Shown here piece by piece: positions 1 to 7,748 of a stretch of DNA of 64,000 bases. The stretch covers positions 1 to 64,000 of the forward strand of contig JAJYNO010000029.1 of NCBI GenBank assembly GCA_021786295.1, given 5' to 3'. Positions within the stretch are counted from its first letter, which is position 1, and each line of letters opens with the position of its first letter. The notes beneath the pieces were generated by a model, which saw nothing but the letters and a program-made list of their open reading frames with translations, searched no databases and was not told the DNA's origin. The translations under genes and the position numbers were made by a program. The stretch is from a bacterium (lineage in GTDB: Bacteria; Elusimicrobiota; Elusimicrobia; Elusimicrobiales; UBA9959).

Positions 1-1
1 C

Positions 2-121
2 GAGGTCGTGGCCGCGAAGGGCAAGAAGGAAGAGGAGGGCGCCGCCCCCGCAGCGGGTGCCAAGCCCGCCGCCGGAGCCGCCCCCGCCGCGGACAAGAAG
101 GCGGAAGCCCCCAAGAAGTAA
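2..121 (+). CDS. Ribosomal protein bL25 (Ctc/general stress form), C-terminal tail, partial
   Basis: The window opens inside a reading frame that ends with TAA at 119-121. The visible 39 residues are a low-complexity tail of Ala, Pro, Lys and Glu with no folded domain. Such tails are common at the C-terminus of the long Ctc form of ribosomal protein bL25, which binds 5S rRNA. The peptidyl-tRNA hydrolase gene follows at once, and rplY/ctc-pth is a widespread gene pair. The identification therefore rests on context plus tail composition. Another protein with an Ala/Lys/Pro-rich tail is possible. Confidence 0.55.
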   Translation, partial: EVVAAKGKKEEEGAAPAAGAKPAAGAAPAADKKAEAPKK

Positions 122-199
122 CGGGGCCGCCGTTCACGGGAGCAGAGGTTGGACTTTTAACGTTCGGCTTCTGCTCCCTGCTTTTTGCTTGGAGGAATC

Positions 200-799
200 T
201 TGGGGAAGGACCGCGTACAGCTCGCCGCCCTGCTGGGCAACCCGGGGACTGAATACGAACGCACCAGGCATAACATCGGCTTCATGCTGGCCGACCTGGC
301 CGCCTCGCGCCTGGCCCCCGGCGAGCGCTGGCGCGACTGGAAAGGCATCGGCCTCTACGTGGAGTTCGACAACGAAGGGGAGAAGGCCTTTCTGCTGAAG
401 CCGCAGACCTACATGAACCTCTCGGGCCAGGCCGTAGGCAGTCTCGGCGGCTTCTACAAGGTGCCGCCTTCGCGCATACTCGCGGCCTACGACGACCTGG
501 CGCTGCCGTTCGGCAAGCTGCGCCTGCGCAAGGACGGCTCGGCCGGCTCGCACAACGGCATGGCCTCGGTGGTTTCCGCGGTCGGCCCCTCGTGCCCGAG
601 ACTGCGCATGGGCATAGGCCCGCGCCCGGCCAGGATAGAGGGCAAGGATTTCGTGCTGGGGAGATTCTCGAAAGAGGAGGGCGAGCGGCTTCCGGACTTC
701 CTGTCCCGCGCCTGCGACGCGCTGGAGGCGGCGTTCAGGGACGGGGTGGAAAGCGCCATGAACCGCTACAATTATGACGGAGATAAGCCCGTACATTAA
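200..799 (+). CDS. pth: Peptidyl-tRNA hydrolase
   Basis: Cleaves the ester bond of peptidyl-tRNAs that fall off the ribosome, recycling tRNA in the cytosol. The family landmarks are present: the GNPG loop near the N-terminus (Asn), TRHNIGF with the catalytic His, KPQTYMNLSG, the AAYDDLALPFGKLRL segment with the catalytic Asp, and SHNG. About 199 residues, normal for the family. No ATG fits. TTG at 200 has GGAGGA at 191-196 just upstream, although the spacing is short; an in-frame TTG at 185 is the alternative. Follows the bL25-like gene. Its 3' end overlaps the next small ORF by 26 bases, suggesting translational coupling. Confidence 0.93.
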   Translation: MGKDRVQLAALLGNPGTEYERTRHNIGFMLADLAASRLAPGERWRDWKGIGLYVEFDNEGEKAFLLKPQTYMNLSGQAVGSLGGFYKVPPSRILAAYDDLALPFGKLRLRKDGSAGSHNGMASVVSAVGPSCPRLRMGIGPRPARIEGKDFVLGRFSKEEGERLPDFLSRACDALEAAFRDGVESAMNRYNYDGDKPVH

Positions 800-1004
800 G
801 CTGTTCTTCGGCCTGATCCTGGCCTTGCTGGGCCTCGGCTACATCTACAAGCCGGAGGCCATAGAGCGAATCAACCGCCTTATAAAAGAGACCTTCCTCA
901 ACGATTCTTACGTCGCGCTTCACCGCAGGCACTGGGGGTTCCTGCTGCTGCTCCTGGGCGGGCTGCTGATCTACATGGGCCTGGCCCGGCTCCGCGGCTG
1001 GTGA
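774..1004 (+). CDS. Small two-helix membrane protein, unknown function
   Basis: A 76-residue protein with two hydrophobic helices, roughly residues 7-24 and 54-72. They are separated by a charged loop of about 30 residues (YKPEAIERINRLIKE and following). The start ATG lies inside the end of pth and the frames differ, so the two are probably translated together. I do not recognise a family. The hairpin arrangement suggests an inner-membrane protein with both ends on the same side. A real gene is likely because of the operon-like overlap, the compact hydrophobic pattern and the lack of a competing frame. Confidence 0.6.
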   Translation: MTEISPYIKLFFGLILALLGLGYIYKPEAIERINRLIKETFLNDSYVALHRRHWGFLLLLLGGLLIYMGLARLRGW

Positions 1005-1040
1005 GCTAGTCCTTGTCCCTTTAATATCCTTCCGGCGCGC

Positions 1041-1062
1041 GCCTGGGTCTAAAGTCCCAGGC
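1041..1062. repeat. Short hairpin with GGTCTAAAG core
   Basis: A 7-bp stem (GCCTGGG / CCCAGGC) encloses TCTAAAGT. It lies upstream of a promoter and a small ORF. Similar short hairpins with a CTTTAG or GTCTAAAG core occur near 32505 and 37846, also ahead of small or secreted protein genes. There is no T-tract, so it is not a standard terminator. Confidence 0.45.
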
Positions 1063-1081
1063 GGGGCTGCGCTGAATGCCC

Positions 1082-1109
1082 TTGGCGTATTCTGGCCGTG
1101 TTGTATAAT
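1082..1109 (+). promoter_or_regulatory. Sigma-70-type promoter for small ORF at 1171
   Basis: A perfect TATAAT at 1104-1109 with TTGGCG at 1082-1087, spacing 16 bases. The start would fall near 1116, giving a leader of about 55 bases to the ATG at 1171. Confidence 0.6.
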
Positions 1110-1170
1110 ATTGGCGAGGGGAAGGTCTTGAAGATCTAAAAAGACGCCAGGTAGGCGGGGTGGGGGGGAT

Positions 1171-1338
1171 ATGACGTGGGAAGAGATCGGCAGAAAATAC
1201 GAACAGGATGCTAAGGCGGAGAGGCAGGACAGGAGGCTTCCTAAGCTGGAAAAGAACTGGGACGAGCTGTTGAGGTCCACGGACAAGCTTATCTGGCTTT
1301 TCTCGCTTTCCAACAGCAGGCCGAAGCCGAAGAGATAG
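1171..1338 (+). CDS. Small hypothetical protein, 55 residues
   Basis: ATG at 1171 to TAG at 1336-1338. The product is strongly charged (Lys/Arg/Glu rich) up to about residue 38. A short hydrophobic patch DKLIWLFSLS and a basic tail ending RPKPKR follow. A G-rich stretch just upstream can serve as ribosome binding site. Support for a real gene comes from its own good promoter at 1082-1109 and a strong intrinsic terminator starting 20 bases after the stop. No family recognised. It could be a small regulatory or membrane-peripheral protein. Confidence 0.5.
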   Translation: MTWEEIGRKYEQDAKAERQDRRLPKLEKNWDELLRSTDKLIWLFSLSNSRPKPKR

Positions 1339-1358
1339 TTCTTCCGTCCGAGGCAGGA

Positions 1359-1389
1359 CCCGGGTCCCTCCAGGGGCCCGGGCTTTTTT
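1359..1389 (+). terminator. Intrinsic terminator
   Basis: A 10-bp stem (1359-1368 with 1373-1382, one G-T wobble), loop TCCA, then six T at 1384-1389. It ends the transcript of the small ORF. The minus-strand gene's stop codon overlaps the T-tract. Confidence 0.85.
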
Positions 1390-1819
1390 ATCTCCCGAGT
1401 TCGGTTAACGTGACGTCCTGGTCCTTGCTTATGAAATAGGAGAGTTCGGGACGCGCGCCCTTCATGTCGCCGCTCTTAAAGTCCTCCAGCCTGCCGTCCC
1501 TGCTCAGCAGGGCCTCCAGCCGGACGTACCTGCCGAGCAGGTCGGGCATGATGAGGTCGGAGGGAGTGAGCCGGAACCTGGCCGGAAAGATAGGGTTTAT
1601 TATCTTGCTGACGGCCACGGGCATGCCATTGCCGTTCTTGGCGATCACGAAGAGCATCGCGTTGGGGCCCGGCAGGTCCTGCAGCAGGTCCCCGGAGACC
1701 ATGACCGTGCCAGAAACCTTGAAGAAGTATTTCAGAGCGGCCTGGTAGCCAAGCTGCCAGGCTAGGAAGCCGGCCGCGGTCAGCAGCGCCGGCCAGAGGT
1801 ATCGTTTCTTCAGCCGCAT
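1388..1819 (-). CDS. Membrane-anchored CcmI/CycH C-terminal-like domain protein
   Basis: 143 residues: a basic start, one N-terminal membrane anchor (about residues 8-25), then a domain of about 105 residues facing the periplasm. The segment GTVMVSGDLLQDL...LFVIAKN...PVAVSKI...FPARFRLTPSDLIMP...VRLEALLSRDG matches the pattern of the C-terminal domain of the cytochrome c maturation protein CcmI/CycH, and of free-standing versions. In CcmI this domain helps present apocytochrome. No other ccm gene is visible, and the usual TPR part is absent, so a role in cytochrome c assembly is only possible. It ends against the convergent small ORF. Confidence 0.6.
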   Translation of the reverse strand: MRLKKRYLWPALLTAAGFLAWQLGYQAALKYFFKVSGTVMVSGDLLQDLPGPNAMLFVIAKNGNGMPVAVSKIINPIFPARFRLTPSDLIMPDLLGRYVRLEALLSRDGRLEDFKSGDMKGARPELSYFISKDQDVTLTELGR

Positions 1820-1859
1820 CGGAAAATTCTACAAAAATACCGCCGCGCGCGGCCGCGGG

Positions 1860-3428
1860 TCAGGCGGGGAGCCGGTCAAGCGCGGTCGCGGGGTCCCACC
1901 AGAGCTCCTGTTCTAAGGCCTTCGCGAACTCCGGGTATTTCACGGAGAGATCGGCAATAGAGACGGGGAGCTTTATCGATTGTTTGATGGGATTTTCAAA
2001 AAGATCAGCCAGGCGGCCGTCCGCCCGTGAGCCGTCGGCCTCTATAAGCACCTCCACCAGGGGCTTGGTAAAAGCCCCTTCGTGGGTCCTCAGCACGCGC
2101 ACTATCTCGCCCTGCGAGAGTTCGGCCAGGGAGCCCGGGGGGTAGATGGAAAGCGCCTGGATCAGGGCCTTGAGTATATCGGGCCGGAATCCTTTTTGCG
2201 GTTTCTCTATCAGCTGGCGGAAAACTTCGTACGGATGCATCGCCTTGCGCCAGGGCCTCGGGTGGGTGAGGGCCTCGTAAACGTCGGCGACGCCTATTAT
2301 CTGCGCCAGCGGCTCTATCCCGGCGGCCTTGAGGCCCGAGGGATAGCCTTTGCCGTCCGTTCTCTCGTGAACCTGCCCGATTATCTTCTTGGCTTTCTCC
2401 CTGAAGTCCGGCTCCATCCACGGAAGCCCTTCCACTAAGGAGACGCTCTCTTCCACGTGAAGCGAAAGCCGGGAGAATTCCCTGTCGGTCAGCTGCCTGT
2501 CCTTGGCGTAAAGCTCCCTGAACCTCGGCATCCCGATGTCGTGGAACAGGGCGCAGAAAGAAAGCAGCTCCAGATCTCTTTCCGTCAATGCCAGCCTGCG
2601 GCCCATCGCGAGGCTGAGGATGAGTACGTTGGCCGTGTGCGCGTATATATAGTCGTCGCGGGTGGAGAAAGTCGCGCAGTTGAGAAGCAGGGGATCGGTC
2701 CGCAGCGTTCCCGCGGCGAGGCGGCAGGCCTCGGCCGCCTTCCCGCCGGCCTCGGGAAGCCCTCGGCTGGGGGCCAGCAGTTCCCTGGAGATATCTATCA
2801 GAGCTGAGTACGTCCTCAGGGCTTCCGAACGCAGGGCGCGCAGTTGTTCCGCGTTTTCCAGCGGGCCGGCCGCGGCTGCCGGTCCGCGCTGGACTGCCTG
2901 GCGCTCCCGCGGCGTCCCCGCCACGGGTTTAACCGCGGCAGGCGGAGATGTCCTCGGGGCGGCTTCGGTCCGAGCTTCGGCTTCCCCGTCCTTCCCGGCG
3001 CCTTCCTGAGCGGCGTCGGGGGCGTGGAGGGGCCGCGGGGCGTCATTCACCGCTGGCGGCTCCGGTTCCGCCTCCCGGGCCTTGTCCAGCTCCGCGGGTC
3101 CCCCGGCAGGCGTTCCCGTTCCCTGCCTGCCGGCGCCCGCTTCGTCCTGCCCGGAAAGCTCTTCCAGCGTGTTCAGGAAAGCCAGGAAAACGGAGCAGGG
3201 CATGGTCTCGGAGTAGTTCTTCTCCGTCCCCACCAGGTCCGCGTAAGGCCTGCTCTCTTCGCCCCGGACCCGGGCGAGGAGGCTCAGAACACCCTTCTTC
3301 CAGGAAGCGTATTCCGCAGTATGCCGCTTGGAGTACCTGTACCAGGCGTAATAACCTTCGCTCTGGAAATCCTTTCTCAAGACCTCCGCTTCCTGAAGGA
3401 GGCCGTTTATGTTCGCGTTATTTTTCAT
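1860..3428 (-). CDS. HD-GYP domain protein, probable c-di-GMP phosphodiesterase
   Basis: 522 residues. Residues 1-90 are a helical region and 95-190 a Pro/Ala/Glu-rich linker. An HD-GYP domain runs from about 200 to 400. It carries H264, the HD pair 296-297 in LFHDIGMP, H324, and HERTDGKGYPSGL with GYP at 361-363. HD-GYP proteins hydrolyse cyclic di-GMP and so tune attachment and polysaccharide production. The usual Lys after HDIG is Met here, so activity needs testing. The C-terminal 110 residues show no domain I recognise. No receiver or PAS domain is visible. It is divergent from the coiled-coil/polysaccharide region, which fits a regulatory link (inference). Confidence 0.8.
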   Translation of the reverse strand: MKNNANINGLLQEAEVLRKDFQSEGYYAWYRYSKRHTAEYASWKKGVLSLLARVRGEESRPYADLVGTEKNYSETMPCSVFLAFLNTLEELSGQDEAGAGRQGTGTPAGGPAELDKAREAEPEPPAVNDAPRPLHAPDAAQEGAGKDGEAEARTEAAPRTSPPAAVKPVAGTPRERQAVQRGPAAAAGPLENAEQLRALRSEALRTYSALIDISRELLAPSRGLPEAGGKAAEACRLAAGTLRTDPLLLNCATFSTRDDYIYAHTANVLILSLAMGRRLALTERDLELLSFCALFHDIGMPRFRELYAKDRQLTDREFSRLSLHVEESVSLVEGLPWMEPDFREKAKKIIGQVHERTDGKGYPSGLKAAGIEPLAQIIGVADVYEALTHPRPWRKAMHPYEVFRQLIEKPQKGFRPDILKALIQALSIYPPGSLAELSQGEIVRVLRTHEGAFTKPLVEVLIEADGSRADGRLADLFENPIKQSIKLPVSIADLSVKYPEFAKALEQELWWDPATALDRLPA

Positions 3429-3539
3429 CCGGAAGGCCTGGCCGAAGGACCCTGCTTACCAGACTATGATATCAAAAATACGCGGAAATGGCGCGGCCGC
3501 GGGACATATTCTGTTAATAATCATTTAACATTCCTTTTA

Positions 3540-3569
3540 TTGCCTAAAGGGGGGGGCGTGTATTAGACT
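3540..3569 (+). promoter_or_regulatory. Candidate promoter for the coiled-coil gene
   Basis: TTGCCT at 3540-3545 and TAGACT at 3564-3569, spacing 18. TTGCC-type -35 boxes also occur in two other convincing promoters of this window (near 45936 and 51253). A ribosome binding site AAGGAAG lies just before the ATG at 3598. Confidence 0.4.
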
Positions 3570-3597
3570 TGATATAGAGTCTGAAAAAGGAAGAACT

Positions 3598-6500
3598 ATG
3601 GCCAACGAATACGGCGAACTCGAACAGCTGGTTAACGATGTGACGAGCTTGGACACGGCCCGCATGACGCTGCGCTGGGCGCTGGAGCGGCTCAACACGA
3701 TCGAGAAGGAGAAGGCCGACCTGAAGAAGGGGCTGACGCTGGCCGAGGAGACCGCAAAGAAACTGCAGCTCAAGGAGGCCTCGCTGCAGGACGCCTACTC
3801 CTCCCGCAACAAGACTCTGGAGGAAAAAGAGGATTTCTACACCAAGCTCGAGGCCACGATGTCGCTCCTGGGCGAGGGCAAGCTGGACATACAGCAGCTC
3901 CTCAAGAAAGAGGCCAAACTGGATTCGCTGCGCAAGAGCCTGGAGACCGAGTACGAGGAGAAGTTCGCCGAGCTGGACCGCAGTCAGCGTTCGATCGTGG
4001 AGCGCTGGAACGCCCGCCTGCTGGACGTGGAGGGCCAGTACGCCGGCCGCCTGGCGGAGGCGCAGAAAAAATACGATTCTCTCCGCTCGGAGCTGGAAGC
4101 AGAGCACCAGACCCGCCTGACCGAGCTGCAGACCTCCTTCAAACGCAAGGAAAATGAGCTCTCCGAGCGCATCGCCTTCCTGGAGGGCGGCGCGCGCGAG
4201 TCGGCCGAGAGGACCGAGACCCGCCGCCGCGAGCTGGAGACCGAATACCTGAACAGGAAGCGCGAACTGGAGGAGAACTATCGTAAGGTGCGCGGCGCGC
4301 TGGAGGCGAACCTGGAGGAGAAGCTGCGCGCGATGGACTCCGACCACGCCGCGCAGATAAGTTCGCTCGAGGCCTCGTGGCAGACCGAGCGCTCCAGGCT
4401 GCTGGAGGAGCAGCGCGTGCGCGAGGCCCAGTTCATCGCCGCGCAGGCGCGCATAAAGGAGATAGAGAACGAACTGGCCGCGCAGCAGGAAAGGCATCAC
4501 AACGAGCTGCTCGGGCTGATCTCTGAAAAGGAGAACGCCTTCCGGGGACAGCTGGCCGAGCTGGAGAAGGAGAAGGCCGCCAAGGAGGCCCAGGTACGCG
4601 AACTCACCGAGTCCATTTCCAGGCGCGTCGCCGGCTGGGAGAAGGAAAGGGCCGAGTTGCAGGCCTCTTTCGACAGGCGCGCCTCCGAGCTTGACTCCGC
4701 GCTGAGAGAGCGGGAGACGGCTTTAGAGAAGGAGCACGCGGCCAGGAAAGAGGAATTGGCCCTGGCCGCGGAGAACCGCAGGAAAGAGCTGGAGGCCGAG
4801 CTGGAGGAGCGCCTGGCGGACGAGAGGCGCGGCATGGCCGCCGCCCGCGCCCGCCTGGAGGAGGACAAGGCCAGGCTCGAACTTTCCCTCGGAGCGGCGT
4901 CGGACAAGGTAAAGGACCTGGAAAAGACCCTGGCCGAGGCCAGGGAGGGCTGGCAGGGGGAGCTGCTGGAGCATATCAGCGCCTCCGAGGACGCCTTCCG
5001 CGGGAAGCTCGCCGCCATGGAGGCGGCCGCCAGGGAAGCGGAGGCCGGGCTGAAGGAGCGCGAAGCCGCCATGGAGCGCGGGTACGCCGCCAGGAAAGAG
5101 GAGCTGGCCCAGGCCGCCGCCGCAAGGCAGAGGGAGCTGGAGGCCGAGCTGGAGGAGCGCCTGGCGGACGAGAGGCGCGGCATGGCCGCCGTCCGCGCCC
5201 GCCTGGAGGAGGACAAGGCCAGGCTCGGCGATTCTCTGGCCGCCGCCTCGGAGAAGATAAAGGAACTGGAGAAGGCCATTTCCTCCGTCCGCGAGGAGGG
5301 CCGGCAGGAACTGCTGGCGCAGATAAGCGCCTCGGAGGAATCCTTCAGGCAGAAGCTGGCGGCTTTCGAAGCCGAGCGGCAGGCCTTCAATTCCGCTATT
5401 GAGAAAATGACGGCGGAACTGCGCCGCCGCGAGACCGCCTCGCTGGAGGGGAAGAAGGAACTGGAGGAGGAGTTTGCCCGCAGGGCTGCCCTTTACGAGG
5501 AGAAGCTCTCGGCTATGGCGGCAGAGGCTTCCCGCCGGGCGGAGGAGCACAGGGCTGAAATTTCCAGAGTCTCCTTTGAGGCCGGGAACAGGGCCGAGGA
5601 GCGCGTCGCCGCCGTAAAGGCGGAGTTCGAGGAACGGGCGGCCAGGATAAAAGAGGAGGCCGCCGCTTCGATAGAGGCTTTCCGGACGGCTTCCGGGAAC
5701 GCGCTGGCGGCAGAGCGCGCCAACTGGGCTTCGGAGCGCGGGGTCTTCGAGAAGAGCCTGGAGGAGATGACCGCCAAGTTCCGGGAATCCCAGGTGGAGA
5801 TAGTGAGCCTCAACGCCTCGCTGCGCCAGGCCGCCGAGGAGGCCGTGGCGCGCGAAGCCGCTCTTACTGTGGAGAAGGTGGAACTGAAAGCCTCGTTCGA
5901 AAAAGAGCTCTCGGCCCGGCTCCGGGAAGCCGTGCAGGCCCAGACGGCCTCGCTTGTGGAGGCCCTGGAGGCCATGAAAGAGGAACGGACCGCGCTGAGG
6001 GCGGCGCTGGAGAAGAAAGCGGGAGAGATAAGCGCGCTGAAAGAGGAATTCTCCCGCGCCAAGGCGGAACTGCGGGCCGGGCTGGAGGCGAAGCACGCCG
6101 CGGAGCTGGACGCCGGGAGGGCGGATTCCGAAAAAAGGATAGCCGCGCGAGAGGAAGCTCTGCGCGCGGAGTACCGCGCCGCGCGTGAGAGGCTGGAGGC
6201 CGAACTGCGGACCAAGAGCGAGGAGATAAGCGCGGAGGCCGCAGCTCGCGTGGAATTCGAAAGGAGCAACTGGGCCGCCGAACGCGCCAGGCTGGAGGAA
6301 CAGCTGGGGACCCTTTCCGGGGAGTTCGGAGCGGCCCAGAGGCGCATGGCCGCCATGACGGCCGAGAGAGAGGCCGAGAAGGCCGGGCAGGAGAAAGCGC
6401 ACGCCGCCAGGATAGAGGAACTGGAAAGGGCGTACGACGAAAAAATAGCCGGTCTGAGGAAGGCGCACGCAGCCGGGACCGAAGAGCTCAAAGCCGGCTT

Positions 6501-7728
6501 CGCGGCGAAACTGGCGGCCGCCGGCAGCGACTCGACTGTGGAGCTGGAGGCCGAGCGCCGCGTCTGGGCAGCCGAGAAGGAAAGGCTGCAGGGCTCCATC
6601 GCGGAGATCTCCTCCAGGCTGGAAAACTTTCAGAAGTCGGCCATGGAGCTATCCTCCGAGAACGCCTCGCTGCGCTCCAGGATAGTGGAGAGCGACAGCA
6701 GGATCAATTCCGCGGTGGTGGCCGCCAAGGCCGCCGCCGAGAAGGCGGCCGAGGAGCGCCTGGCCGCCGCCGTGGCGGCGGAGACCTCCGGGCTACGCAA
6801 GGTCCTGAACGATAAGGAGGCCGCTCACCGCGCGGAAGCAGCCGCGGCCGAAAGGGAGATAGCGGCCCTGAAGGGCAATATCGACGGTCTAAAACGCGAC
6901 GTCGCCGCCATGCACGCGCAGGTCTTCCGGGCCGAGAACGAGGGCATGGCCAAGAGCAAGGAACAGCAGGAATTCATGCTGAGGCTCAGGCAGGAGCATA
7001 TCATAGAGGTGCAGTCCGCGGCCAAGGCCGCCGCCGAATCGGTGAGGGCGGCAGCCGCCCGCGAACTGGAGGCCGCGCGGAAGGAGCTGGAAAAGAAGGA
7101 GCTGGAGCACGCCCGCGCGACGGAAGCGGCCGCCAAAGCGGCGGAGAAGGAAAGGCTCGAAAACTCCGTGCGCCTGGCGGCCGCCGAGGCCGCGGCCGAG
7201 GAGCGGGCCGCCGCGCTGGCGGGGGAGAACGAGCGGGCCGCCGCGAGGCTGGCGCAGGCCGAGGAGAAGATCCTCTCGCTGGAGGCCGCGCTGGCCGCGC
7301 AGAAGGAAGAGGGCGCGAAGTCCCTTGTGGAGAAGGCGGAGGCCCACGAAGCGGAAGTGCGCGCCATCCTGGCCGGCTTCCGGGAGAAGCAGACCGAGGG
7401 AGAGCGCGCCATGAAGGCGGAACTGGCGGGGGCTGCCGCGGATTACGAGAAGCGGATCTCCGAACTGGAGAAGCTGCTGCGCGCCAAGGAGGACAGCGTC
7501 AGGGGCGAGCGCGAGGCGCTGGCCGCCAAGCTCTCGGAGCTGTGGAAACTCGAGGCGGAGGTCTACGCCCGCGAGCGGCAGCTGCGCGACGAGAAGATAA
7601 GGTCGGAGCGCGACACGGAGGAGAAGCGCCAGGACATGGAGCGTGAATTCGGCAAGAAGAACGCGGAACTGGAGAGCCTCAGGACCGAACTGGCGCGCAC
7701 CATAGCCGCGTACAGGAGCGGCAGGTAG
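3598..7728 (+). CDS. Giant coiled-coil protein, 1376 residues
   Basis: Almost the whole chain is Glu/Ala/Lys/Arg-rich heptad sequence with hardly any Pro, Gly or Cys. It predicts one very long coiled coil, possibly over 150 nm if continuous. There is no signal peptide, membrane helix, Walker motif or zinc hook, so it is cytoplasmic and not an SMC/Rad50 ATPase. The first 90 residues are less repetitive and may be a binding head. A 116-residue unit is duplicated around residues 370-620. A second coiled-coil gene follows after about 20 bases, then a membrane coiled-coil protein and the polysaccharide export genes. Function unknown; a cytoskeletal or secretion scaffold is an inference. Codon use matches its neighbours. 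Confidence 0.8.
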   Translation: MANEYGELEQLVNDVTSLDTARMTLRWALERLNTIEKEKADLKKGLTLAEETAKKLQLKEASLQDAYSSRNKTLEEKEDFYTKLEATMSLLGEGKLDIQQLLKKEAKLDSLRKSLETEYEEKFAELDRSQRSIVERWNARLLDVEGQYAGRLAEAQKKYDSLRSELEAEHQTRLTELQTSFKRKENELSERIAFLEGGARESAERTETRRRELETEYLNRKRELEENYRKVRGALEANLEEKLRAMDSDHAAQISSLEASWQTERSRLLEEQRVREAQFIAAQARIKEIENELAAQQERHHNELLGLISEKENAFRGQLAELEKEKAAKEAQVRELTESISRRVAGWEKERAELQASFDRRASELDSALRERETALEKEHAARKEELALAAENRRKELEAELEERLADERRGMAAARARLEEDKARLELSLGAASDKVKDLEKTLAEAREGWQGELLEHISASEDAFRGKLAAMEAAAREAEAGLKEREAAMERGYAARKEELAQAAAARQRELEAELEERLADERRGMAAVRARLEEDKARLGDSLAAASEKIKELEKAISSVREEGRQELLAQISASEESFRQKLAAFEAERQAFNSAIEKMTAELRRRETASLEGKKELEEEFARRAALYEEKLSAMAAEASRRAEEHRAEISRVSFEAGNRAEERVAAVKAEFEERAARIKEEAAASIEAFRTASGNALAAERANWASERGVFEKSLEEMTAKFRESQVEIVSLNASLRQAAEEAVAREAALTVEKVELKASFEKELSARLREAVQAQTASLVEALEAMKEERTALRAALEKKAGEISALKEEFSRAKAELRAGLEAKHAAELDAGRADSEKRIAAREEALRAEYRAARERLEAELRTKSEEISAEAAARVEFERSNWAAERARLEEQLGTLSGEFGAAQRRMAAMTAEREAEKAGQEKAHAARIEELERAYDEKIAGLRKAHAAGTEELKAGFAAKLAAAGSDSTVELEAERRVWAAEKERLQGSIAEISSRLENFQKSAMELSSENASLRSRIVESDSRINSAVVAAKAAAEKAAEERLAAAVAAETSGLRKVLNDKEAAHRAEAAAAEREIAALKGNIDGLKRDVAAMHAQVFRAENEGMAKSKEQQEFMLRLRQEHIIEVQSAAKAAAESVRAAAARELEAARKELEKKELEHARATEAAAKAAEKERLENSVRLAAAEAAAEERAAALAGENERAAARLAQAEEKILSLEAALAAQKEEGAKSLVEKAEAHEAEVRAILAGFREKQTEGERAMKAELAGAAADYEKRISELEKLLRAKEDSVRGEREALAAKLSELWKLEAEVYARERQLRDEKIRSERDTEEKRQDMEREFGKKNAELESLRTELARTIAAYRSGR
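4786..5229 (+). repeat. 348-bp in-frame tandem duplication inside the coiled-coil gene
   Basis: A block at 4786-4881 recurs at 5134-5229 almost base for base (for example AEAELEERLADERRGMAA in protein, GCC changed to GTC shortly after). The offset is exactly 348 bases, or 116 codons. The flanking parts of the unit are also similar at protein level (EHISASEDAFR / AQISASEESFR). This is a recent internal duplication that lengthened the coil. Confidence 0.85.
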
Positions 7729-7748
7729 GCCGGCAAAAGGAAGTGGAT

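Noticed and set aside
4723-6468. 581-residue minus-strand frame opposite the giant coiled coil
   Set aside because: Leucine/glycine-rich antisense translation of heptad repeats, without start signals or recognisable domains.
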